Shown here one piece after another: positions 7,571 through 16,814 of a stretch of 64,000 nucleotides of DNA; the stretch's first letter is position 1, and every line of letters starts with the position of its first letter. The notes beneath the pieces are model-generated. The model saw nothing but the letters and a program-made list of their open reading frames with translations, had not been told where the DNA came from and did not search any database. This DNA comes from an uncultured Pseudomonadota bacterium. GTDB taxonomy: Bacteria; Pseudomonadota; Gammaproteobacteria; Steroidobacterales; Woeseiaceae. The DNA lies in NCBI GenBank assembly GCA_913055625.1, contig CAJXJW010000008.1, positions 1 through 64,000 of the forward strand. The letters run 5' to 3'. Position numbers and translations under genes: made by a program.

Positions 7571-8134
7571 ATGCTGCGTTCGATCACTGCACTTTCCGTA
7601 TTGGCGTTGTCGGCAACCGCGGTTGCGGACGACTTCGACTACACCTACTTCAATCTCAACTACGGCCAGGTCGAGTTCGACGACGTGGACGTCGACGGTG
7701 ACGGCTTCGGCGTCTCCGGCGCGTTCGCGGTGAACCCGAACTGGCACCTGTTCGGCGACTACACGTCGGCGGGCCTCGACTTTGGCGTCGACGCCACCGA
7801 GTTCGGCGTCGGCCTGGGCTACAACACCAGCTTGACGAATGCGGTCGACATCATCGGTCGCGTCTCCTACGAATACATCGAGTTCGAGGGCGGCGGCGGC
7901 AGTGCCGACGAGACCGGCTACGGCCTCGGCGTCGGGCTGCGCATGCACGCCAGCCCGAAGCTCGAGATCAACGGTGGCCTCGACTACATGGACCTCGGCG
8001 ACGGCGACGAGACATTGCTCTCGGTCGGCGGCCTGTACACGCTGACTCCCTCGTTCGCACTGGGCTTCGGTGGAAGCTGGAGCGACGATCGCAGCACGTA
8101 CACAGCCACCGGGCGGTTCTATTTCGGCAACTGA
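7571..8134 (+). CDS. Outer-membrane beta-barrel porin-like protein
   Basis: A 187-residue secreted protein with a signal peptide (MLRSITALSVLALSATAVA). The mature part is made of alternating Gly/aromatic beta strands (YTYFNLNYGQVEF, VGLGYNTSL, YGLGVGLRM) and ends in a terminal aromatic strand, ATGRFYFGN. That suits an 8-stranded OmpX/OmpW-like barrel in the outer membrane. ATG 7571 follows GGAGAACCTC; an upstream ATG at 7553 is less likely because it would spoil the signal peptide. A CRP-like site lies upstream and a strong intrinsic terminator follows, so it is probably a single-gene transcript. Ligand or pore function is unknown. Confidence 0.8.
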   Translation: MLRSITALSVLALSATAVADDFDYTYFNLNYGQVEFDDVDVDGDGFGVSGAFAVNPNWHLFGDYTSAGLDFGVDATEFGVGLGYNTSLTNAVDIIGRVSYEYIEFEGGGGSADETGYGLGVGLRMHASPKLEINGGLDYMDLGDGDETLLSVGGLYTLTPSFALGFGGSWSDDRSTYTATGRFYFGN

Positions 8135-8158
8135 TTTCTCTCGCCCTGTTGTGACCTG

Positions 8159-8186
8159 GACCCCGCCTCGCGCGGGGTCTTTTTTT
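8159..8186 (+). terminator. Intrinsic terminator of beta-barrel gene
   Basis: An 8-bp stem (GACCCCGC with GCGGGGTC), a five-base loop, then seven T residues. Confidence 0.92.
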
Positions 8187-8284
8187 GCGCCCGCGAGAAT
8201 TGGTCACGTGCAACCGGCAGGCCGTATAATGCGCGACTGCCGGCGCGGCGCCAGCGCCGGTACCCGACGAGGCAAGTACCGGCC

Positions 8285-9799
8285 ATGAGCGATCCTATCG
8301 AAGGCACCGAGCCCGACGAACGGGCGTCCGCTGAGCCGGCACCCGAGCCGGCCGTCGCGGCCGACGCCGGGCCCCGGCCGTCCGCCACCGCGGAGCACGC
8401 GGCATCCGGGAAGCTGACGTTCCGCCGCCGCGTCATCGGCTGGGGTGCGGTCACGGCCGTGGCCAGCGCGCTGCTGGCCGGGCTCGCCAACATCGGCGAG
8501 ATCATCCAGTGGGTGCAGCCGGACGACACGCGCCAGCTCGTCGAACAGACGCGCAGTACCCTCGAGGACACGGACGCCAAGGTGAATGAACTGGTCACGC
8601 TGTTGCGCAACCAGGCGGCCGCCTCGGGCGTGAGTCTCGATATCGAGTCCGAGGCAGCGATCCGCAATGCGGTGCAGGCCATCGTCATCTCCGGCAACAA
8701 GCAGAAGCAGGCGGCGATGGACCTGTTGGCCACGGGCGACGTGGCCGGCGCAGCCGAGCGCTTGCAGCAGCTCGCCGAGAGCCAGTCGTCGGCCGCTACC
8801 GCCACGAATACCACGGCAGCGGACAGCTGGCGCGAGGCGGGCGCGCTGTACAAGACCTACAGCGTCAGCAAGGCGGTGCAAGCGTTCGAGCAGGCGGCTC
8901 GCCACGCGCCCGACGATGCGGAAACCGTGACGTTGCTGGGTGATGCGCTCGAACGTGCCGGCCGCTTCGACAATGCGGAAGCGGCTTTCAATCGCGCGCT
9001 GACGATGAACGCGGATGCAACCTCCAGGGCGTCGGCACTGCTCGGACTGGGGCGCATTGAGAAGCAGCGCGGTAACTACGCCAGGTCCGGCGAGTATGTC
9101 GGCGAGGCGCTCGCGATTGCCGAAGAGCACCGGCTGCACAAGGAGCGTATCTACGCGCTGCGAGCGCGCGGCATTCTCGAGCGCGCCACCGGCGATATCG
9201 ACAACGCGGTGGCAACGCTCAACCAGGCCCGCGAGCTGTCCATCGAGTTCGGCGACCAGCGTGTCCGCGCGAATGTGCTCACCGCGCTCGGCACCATTGC
9301 GGCCAGCAAGGAACAGTACGACGCCGCCGAGCTGTCGCTGTACAAGGCGATCGCCATCTACAAGGAGCAGAACGACCTTGCCGGGCAGGTCACCGTCATC
9401 GGCAACCTCGGCGCCGTCGCCCTCAAGCGTGGCGACCTCGACGAGGCGGAGAAGCTGCTGCTCGAGTCGGTAGCGCTCAGCGAACAGCTCGACTGGCAGA
9501 CGTCGATCGCCTACGACCTCATCAACCTGGCCGTCATTTCCAGCGAGCAGCGCGATTTCGCGCAGGCTGACGAGCGGCTCGCCCGGGCACAGTCGATCGC
9601 CGAGGACACCGGTCTCCGCGAGGTCGTGCCGGTCATCATCTTCAACCGCGGCGAAACCGCGGAAGCGGCGGGAGACCTCGAAGCGGCGTGCCGTTACTGG
9701 GTGGAGGGCGTCGGCATGCTGGTGGAAATGGGCAGCGAGCACGTCACCGAGGCGCGCACGAAGCTCGTGAACTGCGCCTCCGAGGTCGCCACCGACTGA
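8285..9799 (+). CDS. Membrane-anchored tetratricopeptide repeat protein
   Basis: A 504-residue protein. Residues 1-48 are Pro/Glu/Ala-rich and disordered. A single transmembrane helix follows (about 50-70, VIGWGAVTAVASALLAG), then a helical linker. From about residue 175 to the end there are TPR units (A..L...A....P....A), several with the longer spacing seen in TPR_12 / NB-ARC-associated repeats (for example LDEAEKLLLESVAL). TPR arrays act as protein-interaction scaffolds; the partner is unknown. N-terminus in the cytoplasm with periplasmic repeats, or the reverse, cannot be decided from the sequence. The ATG follows a CGAGGCAAG sequence. Confidence 0.82.
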   Translation: MSDPIEGTEPDERASAEPAPEPAVAADAGPRPSATAEHAASGKLTFRRRVIGWGAVTAVASALLAGLANIGEIIQWVQPDDTRQLVEQTRSTLEDTDAKVNELVTLLRNQAAASGVSLDIESEAAIRNAVQAIVISGNKQKQAAMDLLATGDVAGAAERLQQLAESQSSAATATNTTAADSWREAGALYKTYSVSKAVQAFEQAARHAPDDAETVTLLGDALERAGRFDNAEAAFNRALTMNADATSRASALLGLGRIEKQRGNYARSGEYVGEALAIAEEHRLHKERIYALRARGILERATGDIDNAVATLNQARELSIEFGDQRVRANVLTALGTIAASKEQYDAAELSLYKAIAIYKEQNDLAGQVTVIGNLGAVALKRGDLDEAEKLLLESVALSEQLDWQTSIAYDLINLAVISSEQRDFAQADERLARAQSIAEDTGLREVVPVIIFNRGETAEAAGDLEAACRYWVEGVGMLVEMGSEHVTEARTKLVNCASEVATD

Positions 9800-9889
9800 C
9801 ACGGGAACTTGCAGGATGCGCCGGGCGTCAACACAAACTGGACCAGTGCGTTGGGGTGTCGTGAGCGCGCGCATCGTTCGGAGTCGACC

Positions 9890-10723
9890 ATGAACAAGAT
9901 CCTGCTCGCCATCACCGCCAGCCTGGCCGCGGGCCTCGCGGCGGGGGCGTGGCTGCTCGGTCCGCGAAACGATGATCCATCGCCGCCCGCCGCCGCGCCC
10001 GTGTCCTTCGATTCTTCGGCGGCCGTCGAGGACCGCATTGCGGCGCTCGAGGTCGCGGTCAGCGAGGAGCGCGAAGCGCGCCGCGTACTCGAGGACGAGC
10101 TCGTGGCGCTTTACGGTGAGCTGGATACCCTGCGGGCTTCGGCGGAGCGCCTGCCGATGGCGCCGGACGAGACGACGGAGGGCGCGGTCGTCGTGTCGAC
10201 GTCACCCGGCGGCAGCGTTCACTTCGGCCGCGTCCGTGACCGCGACAACGAAGGCCGCCGCCAGGCGATGATCGACGCGGGCTTCAGCCCGCAGCGCGCG
10301 GACTACATCCTGGAGCGCGAGTCGGTGCTGGAGTTCCAGCAGATGCAGGCACGCTACCAGGCGCGGACTGCCGAGAACCCGCGCGAAGCAATGGGCAACC
10401 TGGTGGATGCGGGGACCGCGCTGCGTGACGAGCTCGGCGAGGCCGACTACGAGAAATACCTGGCGGCCAGCGGCCGGTCGACGTCGGTCGGCGTCCGTAA
10501 CGTGATGGCGTCTTCGCCGGCCGCGACGGCCGGCTTGCAGCCGGGCGACGAGATTGTCCGCTACGACGGGGAGCGCGTGTACAACCAGCGCGACCTGATG
10601 ATGCGGACCTGGGCCGGCGACGGTACCGGCAGCGTCGTCGTCGAGGTGCTGCGCGATGGCACGCCGATGCAGGTCACGTTGCCGCGTGGCCCGATCGGCA
10701 TCGAGATCGGGCGGGGCCGCTAG
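9890..10723 (+). CDS. Single-pass membrane PDZ-domain protein
   Basis: A 277-residue protein: an N-terminal transmembrane or signal segment (residues 4-24), a coiled-coil stretch (about 45-80, EDRIAALEVAVSEEREARR), a helical middle region, and a C-terminal PDZ domain (about 200-272). The PDZ contains the carboxylate-binding-type motif (SPAATAGLQPGDEIVRY). No protease domain is present, so it resembles regulatory or adaptor PDZ proteins rather than DegP. The ATG at 9890 is chosen because it starts the hydrophobic segment. Its neighbour upstream is another membrane-anchored interaction protein; the two might work together. Confidence 0.75.
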   Translation: MNKILLAITASLAAGLAAGAWLLGPRNDDPSPPAAAPVSFDSSAAVEDRIAALEVAVSEEREARRVLEDELVALYGELDTLRASAERLPMAPDETTEGAVVVSTSPGGSVHFGRVRDRDNEGRRQAMIDAGFSPQRADYILERESVLEFQQMQARYQARTAENPREAMGNLVDAGTALRDELGEADYEKYLAASGRSTSVGVRNVMASSPAATAGLQPGDEIVRYDGERVYNQRDLMMRTWAGDGTGSVVVEVLRDGTPMQVTLPRGPIGIEIGRGR

Positions 10724-10804
10724 CGAATCTGGCGCGAATTGCGGTGCAGGGCAGGCGGTACCGGCGTACAGTAGCCGCGAAGCCCGCTGCCCCAAGGTGA
10801 TTTC

Positions 10805-11188
10805 ATGGAATACCCGGCTATCGTCACCGCGCTCGTCCTCTTGCAGTACTTCTGGTTCTCGTTCGCCGTCGGCATCTACCGCGGGCGCCATGGCGTGAAG
10901 GCGCCGGCGATTTCCGGCCACCCGGAATTCGAGCGCGCGTTCCGCATCCAGCAGAACACGCTGGAGCAGCTCGTCGTCTTCCTGCCGGGCCTGTGGCTGT
11001 TCGCGTGGTTCGTGAATCCGGCCTGGGCCGCGGGCATCGGCGTCGTCTTCATGATCGGCCGCTTCATTTACCGTGCGGCGTACATGAAGGATCCGTCCAC
11101 GCGCAGTCTCGGCTTCACGATCGGCGCCGTGGCGGCGATCACGCTCGTCGTCGGCGGCGCGGTCGGCGCGGTGCTGCGGCTGGTCTAG
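10805..11188 (+). CDS. MAPEG-family membrane protein
   Basis: A 127-residue protein with four predicted helices. It has the MAPEG signature region (GHPEFERAFRIQQNTLEQLVVFLP) after helix 1 and RFIYRAAYMKDPSTRSLGF between helices 3 and 4. Family members include glutathione transferases and peroxidases acting on lipophilic substrates in the inner membrane; the bacterial substrate is unclear. It converges with oxyR with no intergenic base between the two stop codons. Confidence 0.9.
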   Translation: MEYPAIVTALVLLQYFWFSFAVGIYRGRHGVKAPAISGHPEFERAFRIQQNTLEQLVVFLPGLWLFAWFVNPAWAAGIGVVFMIGRFIYRAAYMKDPSTRSLGFTIGAVAAITLVVGGAVGAVLRLV

Positions 11189-12079
11189 CTAGCGGTTCTC
11201 GGCGACGAACTCGCCGAGCATCCGGAACTCGTCCGCGCGCCGGCTGCCCTTGCGCCAGGCGAGGCCAACCGTGCGGTAGCTGTCCTCGCCGAGCGGCGCG
11301 AGTTCCACGCGCGTGTTGCGCAGGATCGCCGTGCCGCGCGCCATCTCGGGCAGGAACGTAATGCCGAGGTCCGCGTCCACCATCTCCACGAGCGTGAGCA
11401 GGCTGCTCGCCGCGAACGGGGCGACTTTCTGGGTGTTGCGGATCCTGCAGGCGGCGAGGGCGTGGTCGCGTAGGCAGTGGCCGTCCTCCAGCAGCAGGAT
11501 GCTGTCGGCATTCAGGCGGTTGATGCGGTAGTTGTCCGGGTCGACGCGCTCCGTGCCCTTGCGGTAGGCGAGGCAGAATGCGTCGCGGAACAGCTCTTCC
11601 GTCTCCACGCCGCGCATGTCCCACGGCAGCGCCAGCAGGATCACGTCCAGCTCGCCGTCCATGAGCTGCTGGTAGATCTTCCCGGACTGGCCCTCCGTCA
11701 GGTACAGCTTCAGCGACGGGTGCTTGCGCCGTAGTTTCGGCAACACCTGCGGCAGGATGAACGGCGCGATCGTCGGGATGATGCCGAGCCGGAGCTCGCT
11801 GGCCAGCGGCTCGCCCACGCCGTGCGCCATCTCCACGAGGCTCTCGATGTCCCGCAGGCACAGGCGCGCCTGGACGGCGATGCGCTGCCCGATCGACGTG
11901 ATCGTGACCTGCCGGTTCGTCCGGTCGACGAGCTGGGCGCCCAGCGTCTCCTCCAGCTCCGCGATCGCGCTGGAGAGCGCTGACTGCGACACGAAGGAGG
12001 ATTCGGCCGCCCGGCCGAAGTGCCCGGTCTCGGTAAGAGCCAGGAAATACTGCAGTTGTTTGACCGTCGGCATGCGCAT
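11189..12079 (-). CDS. oxyR: Hydrogen-peroxide-sensing LysR regulator OxyR
   Basis: A 296-residue LysR-type regulator with the N-terminal winged helix (QLQYFLALTETGHFGRAAE) and a C-terminal sensor domain. The redox motif EDGHCLRDHALAAC keeps both reactive cysteines nine residues apart (C202 and C211 in this numbering), exactly as C199/C208 of E. coli OxyR. Peroxide forms a disulfide between them and switches on defence genes. ATG 12079 or 12073 fits the family N-terminus; an in-frame start at 12121 would add 14 residues. It diverges from dps and lies beside a peroxiredoxin-glutaredoxin gene, both classical OxyR targets. Confidence 0.93.
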   Translation of the reverse strand: MRMPTVKQLQYFLALTETGHFGRAAESSFVSQSALSSAIAELEETLGAQLVDRTNRQVTITSIGQRIAVQARLCLRDIESLVEMAHGVGEPLASELRLGIIPTIAPFILPQVLPKLRRKHPSLKLYLTEGQSGKIYQQLMDGELDVILLALPWDMRGVETEELFRDAFCLAYRKGTERVDPDNYRINRLNADSILLLEDGHCLRDHALAACRIRNTQKVAPFAASSLLTLVEMVDADLGITFLPEMARGTAILRNTRVELAPLGEDSYRTVGLAWRKGSRRADEFRMLGEFVAENR

Positions 12080-12176
12080 ATCAATAAAACCGATTGCTGT
12101 AACAGAAATAAACCATTTCATTAATTATGCAGGCTTTGGCAAAGTAGCGTCAACACTCACCAACGGGAGCTTAGAC
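12080..12176. promoter_or_regulatory. oxyR-dps divergent promoter region
   Basis: A relatively AT-rich 97-bp spacer between divergent oxyR and dps. OxyR normally binds such spacers, but a clear ATAG/CTAT tetrad pattern was not identified by eye. Confidence 0.4.
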
Positions 12177-12644
12177 ATGCAAGTCAACATCGGGATCGAC
12201 AGCAAAGACCGCGAAGCCATCGCGTCCGGGCTGGCCCGGTTGCTGGCCGACAGCTACACGCTGTATCTCAAGACGCACAACTACCACTGGAACGTGGAAG
12301 GCCCCATGTTCAACACGCTGCATAACCTGTTCGAGGAGCAGTACACGGAACTGGCCACGGCGGTCGACGAGATTGCAGAACGAATTCGCGCGCTGGGCGT
12401 CAAGGCGCCGGGCTCGTACTCGGAGTTCGCGAAGCTCGCGAGCGTCGAGGAGGCCAAGGGCGGCGAGTCCGCCGAAGACATGCTCCGCGAGCTCGTGCTC
12501 GGCCAGGAGGCCATCGTACGCACCGCCCGGGAAGCGTTCCCGGTCGCGGAGAAGAGCAACGACGAGCCGACGGCGGACCTGCTCACGCAGCGCATGCAGA
12601 CGCACGAGAAGAACGCCTGGATGCTGCGCAGCATGCTGGCCTGA
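12177..12644 (+). CDS. dps: Dps-family DNA-protecting ferritin
   Basis: A 155-residue four-helix-bundle protein of the Dps/ferritin-like family. The inter-subunit ferroxidase ligands are visible in [15 protein letters not shown] and in the [20 protein letters not shown] helix. Dps dodecamers oxidise Fe(II) with hydrogen peroxide, store iron and protect DNA. GGGAG lies eight bases before ATG 12177; a longer in-frame ORF starting at 11724 runs antisense through oxyR and is rejected. The next gene is a peroxide-reducing enzyme only 50 bases away, suggesting joint OxyR control. Confidence 0.95.
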   Translation: MQVNIGIDSKDREAIASGLARLLADSYTLYLKTHNYHWNVEGPMFNTLHNLFEEQYTELATAVDEIAERIRALGVKAPGSYSEFAKLASVEEAKGGESAEDMLRELVLGQEAIVRTAREAFPVAEKSNDEPTADLLTQRMQTHEKNAWMLRSMLA

Positions 12645-12694
12645 CCGACACCGTTACCGAATCCATCCAATACCAAGCCATTTTGGGAGACATC

Positions 12695-13450
12695 ATGTTG
12701 AAGAATATCGAAGGCAAGCGCGTCCCTGACGTCGTGTTCCGCACCCGCCAGGACCACGAGTGGGTCAAGCTCACGTCGGACGACGTGTTCAAGGGCAAGA
12801 CCGTCGTGCTGTTCTCGCTGCCGGGTGCATTCACGCCGACCTGTTCCTCGTCACACGTGCCGCGCTACAACCAGCTCGTGCCGGCGTTCAAGGCGCAGGG
12901 CGTGGACGACGTGATCTGCGTGTCCGTCAACGACGCGTTCGTCATGAACGAGTGGAAGTTGCAACAGAAGGCGGATCGCGTCACGTTCCTGCCGGACGGC
13001 AACGGTGACTTCTCGGACGGCATGGGCCTGCTGGTCGATAAGGCCGACCTGGGCTTCGGCAAGCGCTCCTGGCGCTACTCGATGCTCGTGAAGGACGGCG
13101 TGATCGAGAAGATGTTCATCGAGCCGGACGAGCCGGGCGACCCGTTCCACGTCTCCGACGCGGACACGATGCTCGAGTACCTCGCGCCGAACGCTGAGAA
13201 GCCGGCGGATGTCACGGTGTTCACGCGCTCGGGCTGCCCGTTCTGCGCGAAGGCCAAGGGCCTGCTGCGCGATGCCGGCTACGAGTTCGAAGAGCTGCTG
13301 CTGAACCGCGACTACACCGACCGTACGCTGCGTGCCGTCACCACGCGCACCTCGTTCCCGCAGGTGTACATCAACGGCGAGCACATTGGCGGTTCCGACG
13401 AGCTGGAAGCCTGGCTCGCGAACGGCAAGAAGCAAAAGAGCGCCGCATAA
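12695..13450 (+). CDS. Hybrid peroxiredoxin-5/glutaredoxin
   Basis: A 251-residue fusion. Residues 1-165 are a Prx5-type peroxiredoxin with peroxidatic Cys50 in [10 protein letters not shown]. Residues about 171-245 are a glutaredoxin with a CPFC active site (C181, C184) and the cis-Pro loop SFPQVYI. Hybrids of this layout, known from Haemophilus and other gammaproteobacteria, reduce hydroperoxides with glutathione as electron source, the glutaredoxin domain regenerating the peroxidase. GGGAGA lies upstream of ATG 12695. It follows dps and is closed by a strong terminator at 13477. Confidence 0.95.
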   Translation: MLKNIEGKRVPDVVFRTRQDHEWVKLTSDDVFKGKTVVLFSLPGAFTPTCSSSHVPRYNQLVPAFKAQGVDDVICVSVNDAFVMNEWKLQQKADRVTFLPDGNGDFSDGMGLLVDKADLGFGKRSWRYSMLVKDGVIEKMFIEPDEPGDPFHVSDADTMLEYLAPNAEKPADVTVFTRSGCPFCAKAKGLLRDAGYEFEELLLNRDYTDRTLRAVTTRTSFPQVYINGEHIGGSDELEAWLANGKKQKSAA

Positions 13451-13476
13451 GCCCCCCCTGTTGCGACGCTTGACGG

Positions 13477-13504
13477 GCCGGCCCTTCGGGGCCGGCTTTT
13501 TTTT
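13477..13504 (+). terminator. Intrinsic terminator after peroxiredoxin-glutaredoxin
   Basis: A GCCGGCCC / GGGCCGGC stem with a TTCG tetraloop, followed by eight T residues. It ends the dps-prx/grx unit. Confidence 0.95.
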
Positions 13505-13610
13505 GCCCGGCGCCCGTGATTGATGCCCGCGCCCGATCTCCCTATGCTGTGGGGTCCGGCCCGGCAGGGGCCGACCGCATCCACAGAATCGTATTCACCA
13601 GGAACCGGAC

Positions 13611-15068
13611 ATGCAGATCAAAGACCAGGGATTGTTGCAGGCACAGGCGTACATTGATGGCCACTGGGCCGACGCCGACAGCGGCGAGACCTTCGACGTC
13701 ACGAACCCGGCCACGGGCGAGGTCCTCGCGAGCGTCGCGAAGTGCGGCACGGCGGAGACGCGGCGCGCGATCGAGGCGGCAGACAGTGCCCTGCCGGCGT
13801 GGCGCGAGCTCTCCGCGAAGCAGCGCGCCGGCCTGCTGCGCGAATGGTTCAACCTGATGATGGCGGCACAGGAAGACCTGGCGCAGCTCATGACGGCGGA
13901 GCAGGGCAAGCCGCTCGCCGAGTCGCGCGGCGAAATCGCCTACGGCGCGAGCTACATCGAGTGGTTCGCCGAGGAAGGCAAGCGCGTGTACGGCGACACG
14001 ATTACGCCGCCGGGCAAGGACAAGCGCATTGTCGTGATCAAGCAGCCGGTCGGCGTCGTCGCCTGCATCACGCCGTGGAACTTCCCGAATGCGATGCTCG
14101 CGCGCAAGATCGCGCCGGCGCTGGCGGCCGGCTGCACGGTCGTCTGCAAGCCTGCGAACGAGACGCCGCTGTCGGCGCTCGCGATGGTCGAGCTTGCCGA
14201 GCGCGCGGGCATTCCGCGCGGCGTCATCAACATCGTGGCCGGCATCACGAAGGAGATCGGTGCGGAACTGACGTCGAACCCGACGGTGCGCAAGCTCACG
14301 TTCACCGGCTCCACGGCCGTCGGCAAGCTGCTCATCGAGCAATGCGCGGCCACGGTCAAGCGCACGTCGATGGAGCTGGGCGGAAACGCGCCGTTCATCG
14401 TGTTCGACGACGCGGACCTCGACGCGGCCGTGAAGGGCGCCATCATCTGCAAGTTCCGCAACGCCGGGCAGACCTGCGTGTGCGCGAACCGCATCCTGGT
14501 GCAGGACGGCGTCTATGATGAATTCTGCAAGCGCTTCGCGGAGGCCACGGCCACGCTGAAGATGGGCAACGGCGCCGACGACGGCGTCACCGTCGGCCCG
14601 CTGATCACGGAGAAGGCCGCAAACGACGTGCTCGGGTTCATCGAGGACGCCGTTTCGAACGGCGCCAGCGTCGTGGCCGGCGGCGGCCGGTCAGACCTGG
14701 GCGCCTGCTTCATCGAGCCCACGATCCTGACGAACGTCGACGACGGCATGCGCGTGTTCAGCGAGGAGATTTTCGGCCCGGTCGCACCGATCTTCCGCTT
14801 CAAGACGGAAGAAGAGGCGATCCGGATCGCGAACGACACCGAGTTCGGGCTGGCCTGCTATTTCTATTCGCGCGACATCGGCCGCATCTGGCGCGTCGGC
14901 GAGGCGCTCGAGTACGGCATCGTCGGCATCAACGAGGGCATCATCTCGAACGAGATGGCACCGTTCGGCGGCGTCAAGGAGTCCGGGCAGGGCCGCGAAG
15001 GCTCGAAGTACGGCCTCGACGACTACCTCGAGATCAAGTACCTCTGCATGGGCGGCATCGACGCGTAA
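13611..15068 (+). CDS. gabD: NAD(P)-dependent succinate-semialdehyde dehydrogenase
   Basis: A 485-residue aldehyde dehydrogenase. Motifs include the cofactor-binding [21 protein letters not shown], the general-base Glu in [12 protein letters not shown], and the catalytic Cys in [11 protein letters not shown]. The last motif, with a second Cys two residues later, is typical of the GabD/SSADH subgroup, which oxidises succinate semialdehyde to succinate at the end of the GABA shunt. Length equals the family norm (about 480). No gabT or gabP neighbours are present, so it acts as an isolated gene here. It is bounded upstream by a terminator and downstream by a convergent hairpin. Confidence 0.93.
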   Translation: MQIKDQGLLQAQAYIDGHWADADSGETFDVTNPATGEVLASVAKCGTAETRRAIEAADSALPAWRELSAKQRAGLLREWFNLMMAAQEDLAQLMTAEQGKPLAESRGEIAYGASYIEWFAEEGKRVYGDTITPPGKDKRIVVIKQPVGVVACITPWNFPNAMLARKIAPALAAGCTVVCKPANETPLSALAMVELAERAGIPRGVINIVAGITKEIGAELTSNPTVRKLTFTGSTAVGKLLIEQCAATVKRTSMELGGNAPFIVFDDADLDAAVKGAIICKFRNAGQTCVCANRILVQDGVYDEFCKRFAEATATLKMGNGADDGVTVGPLITEKAANDVLGFIEDAVSNGASVVAGGGRSDLGACFIEPTILTNVDDGMRVFSEEIFGPVAPIFRFKTEEEAIRIANDTEFGLACYFYSRDIGRIWRVGEALEYGIVGINEGIISNEMAPFGGVKESGQGREGSKYGLDDYLEIKYLCMGGIDA

Positions 15069-15074
15069 GCGCAC

Positions 15075-15101
15075 GACGCCGGGGGATCAACCCTCGGCGT
15101 C
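15075..15101. terminator. Convergent hairpin between gabD and OmpA-like gene
   Basis: An 11-bp stem (one G-T pair) closes on an ATCAA loop that contains the stop codon of the minus-strand OmpA-like gene. There is no U-tract. Confidence 0.5.
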
Positions 15102-16571
15102 CAGCACCGGCTTGATGACGATGTCGATGCGGCGGTTGCGTTCGCGGCCGCTCGCCGTCTCGTTGCTCGCGACCGGGCGCGTTTCCCCGTAGCCGGTGGC
15201 GATCAGCCGGTAGCTCGGGATTCGCATTGCGTTGATCATGTATTGCTGGACGGACTCGGCGCGCTGCTGGGACAGGCGCTGGTTCGTTTCGTCACTGCCG
15301 TAGGAATCCGTGTGGCCCTCGATCGTGAGCTCGCTGCGCGGGAACACGTCGATGGCCTTCTCCACTTTCTCCAGCAGTGCGAAGTTCTCCGGGCGAATCT
15401 GTGCGGCACCGCTGTCGAAGTTCAGGCCCACGAGGCGCATGATGACGGAGTCGCCCTGGCGGAACACCAGCGCTTCGTCGCGCGTGAACATCTGCTCGAC
15501 CAGCGCGAACTGTTCACGCACGCGGTTCTGCGCCTCGAGGCGCTGGACCAGCGCGGTGCGTTCCGCGGTGGCGCCGCCCAGGCGTTCGTCGAGTACGCGC
15601 AGTTCTTCTTCGAGGTCGGCGAGCCGCAGGTCGTCTTCCGCGGCCTCCTGCTTGAGGCCGTAGTTCTCGATGCGCATGTCCTCGATGTAGGTGACGAGCG
15701 TTTCGGTCAGTTCATCGGGCCCGGTGGCCATCTCCGGCGCAACGTCTGCGGCGCCGGCAACAGAACGCAGCGCCGCTTCCCATTGCAGCACGAGCTGCTC
15801 GGGCGTCAGGTCCTTGTCGCGTACCTGGCGCACGATCTCGGTGAGGTAGATCGAGTGGCGCGCCTCGTAGTTGGCCTGCATCGCGAGGCTGCGCGGCAGG
15901 TCGGTGTCGTAGCGGTTCTCGCTGAGCTCGCGCTCGGCGTCTGCCAGCAGCTTCTGCGCGCGGGCGAACGTGATCGGTGCGTAGCGGTCCGCCTTTACGC
16001 GGTCCGCGTCCTCGAGAAGCTGGCGCGTCTCCGTCAGGTACTCCGCCTTGATGGCGACGAGCTCCGCGTCGCGGTACAGCGACGTCGCCTCGATGTCCTT
16101 GCGTTTCGCGCCGGCGAGATCGCCGCGCTCCAGCAGGCGGATCGCGTCACCGAACTCGCGCTGTGCCTTGGCCCACAGGTCCGGCGACAGTGCCGGCGCG
16201 CGGGCATTGGCCGCGTCCTGCCGGCTCTTCATGACCTGCGCGAGCACGGTCTTCGCGAGCTCGGCGCTTTCCGTCGCGGTGCGGAAATAGTTCGTGGCCT
16301 GCGCGGCGTCGTTGCGCACGGACTCGATGTTCCGGCCACGCGCGAGGCCTTCCTCTGCGTCGTTGTACTCCTTCATTGCGCGACTGAAAGAGCGCGGGGC
16401 GAGCACCTCGGCGTTGGCGGCTTCCGCGGCGGCCTTCGCGGCGTCCGCGTCCTTGAAAAACGTTTCGCGCAGCGCGTCCTGGGCCGGCGCGGCCTGCGCC
16501 AGGGCCAGCAGCAACACGGCGGCCAATGTCCGGGCCAGGGCACCGGTAGTTGTCGTGCGGGCGACCATCAT
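15087..16571 (-). CDS. OmpA-family peptidoglycan-binding protein with DUF4398-like helical region
   Basis: A 494-residue exported protein: signal peptide (about residues 10-30, LAAVLLLALAQAAPAQ), then an extended alpha-helical region (about 35-350) rich in Ala/Glu/Arg with DUF4398-like repeats. A coiled coil follows (LADLEEELRVLDERL). The C-terminal OmpA domain (about 380-490) has LNFDSGAAQIRP, ELTIEGHTDSYGSDETNQRLSQ and RIDIVI. The OmpA domain binds diaminopimelate peptidoglycan in the periplasm. A long helical spacer suggests a bridge between outer membrane or partner protein and cell wall. GAGG precedes ATG 16571 at good spacing. A CRP-like site at 16717 lies upstream of both this gene and the divergent small ORF. 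Confidence 0.88.
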   Translation of the reverse strand: MMVARTTTTGALARTLAAVLLLALAQAAPAQDALRETFFKDADAAKAAAEAANAEVLAPRSFSRAMKEYNDAEEGLARGRNIESVRNDAAQATNYFRTATESAELAKTVLAQVMKSRQDAANARAPALSPDLWAKAQREFGDAIRLLERGDLAGAKRKDIEATSLYRDAELVAIKAEYLTETRQLLEDADRVKADRYAPITFARAQKLLADAERELSENRYDTDLPRSLAMQANYEARHSIYLTEIVRQVRDKDLTPEQLVLQWEAALRSVAGAADVAPEMATGPDELTETLVTYIEDMRIENYGLKQEAAEDDLRLADLEEELRVLDERLGGATAERTALVQRLEAQNRVREQFALVEQMFTRDEALVFRQGDSVIMRLVGLNFDSGAAQIRPENFALLEKVEKAIDVFPRSELTIEGHTDSYGSDETNQRLSQQRAESVQQYMINAMRIPSYRLIATGYGETRPVASNETASGRERNRRIDIVIKPVLDAEG

Positions 16572-16716
16572 GAATCCTCGAGCTCCGTCTGTTCGCGAGC
16601 CACCGCGGGGCGGCAGCAAAGGGCGATTTTACATTGTCCCGCCGCATATATCCGGCTTCGCAGCGCTTCCCAGGCGGCGGCAGGGGTTCACCTTGTCCCG
16701 TATTCACGACGAATCC

Positions 16717-16781
16717 TGTGACGAAAATCACTGTTTCGCCAGCCGGTTGACGTAATGCGGCGTTTTGTGCGCGATCTCACA
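16717..16781. promoter_or_regulatory. Pair of CRP-like sites (16717-16732 and 16766-16781)
   Basis: TGTGA-N6-TCACT and TGTGC-N6-TCACA each match the CRP/Vfr consensus at nine of ten defined bases. Their centres are 49 bp apart. The second is centred about 41 bases before ATG 16815, and TAGTCT at 16803-16808 is a possible -10. The mRNA of the small ORF could therefore begin at or next to its ATG. No Shine-Dalgarno sequence precedes that ATG. Confidence 0.45.
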
Positions 16782-16814
16782 GCCGGCCCCCCCGGCCGGG
16801 CGTAGTCTGGCCCC

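Noticed and set aside
8204..9874. 556-residue minus-strand open frame
   Set aside because: It is antisense to the TPR gene, with Arg/Val-rich translation lacking motifs.
12080..12125. A further dispersed-repeat copy (AAATAAACC near 12108)
   Set aside because: Only nine bases match, without the following TGACACC, so it is probably chance.
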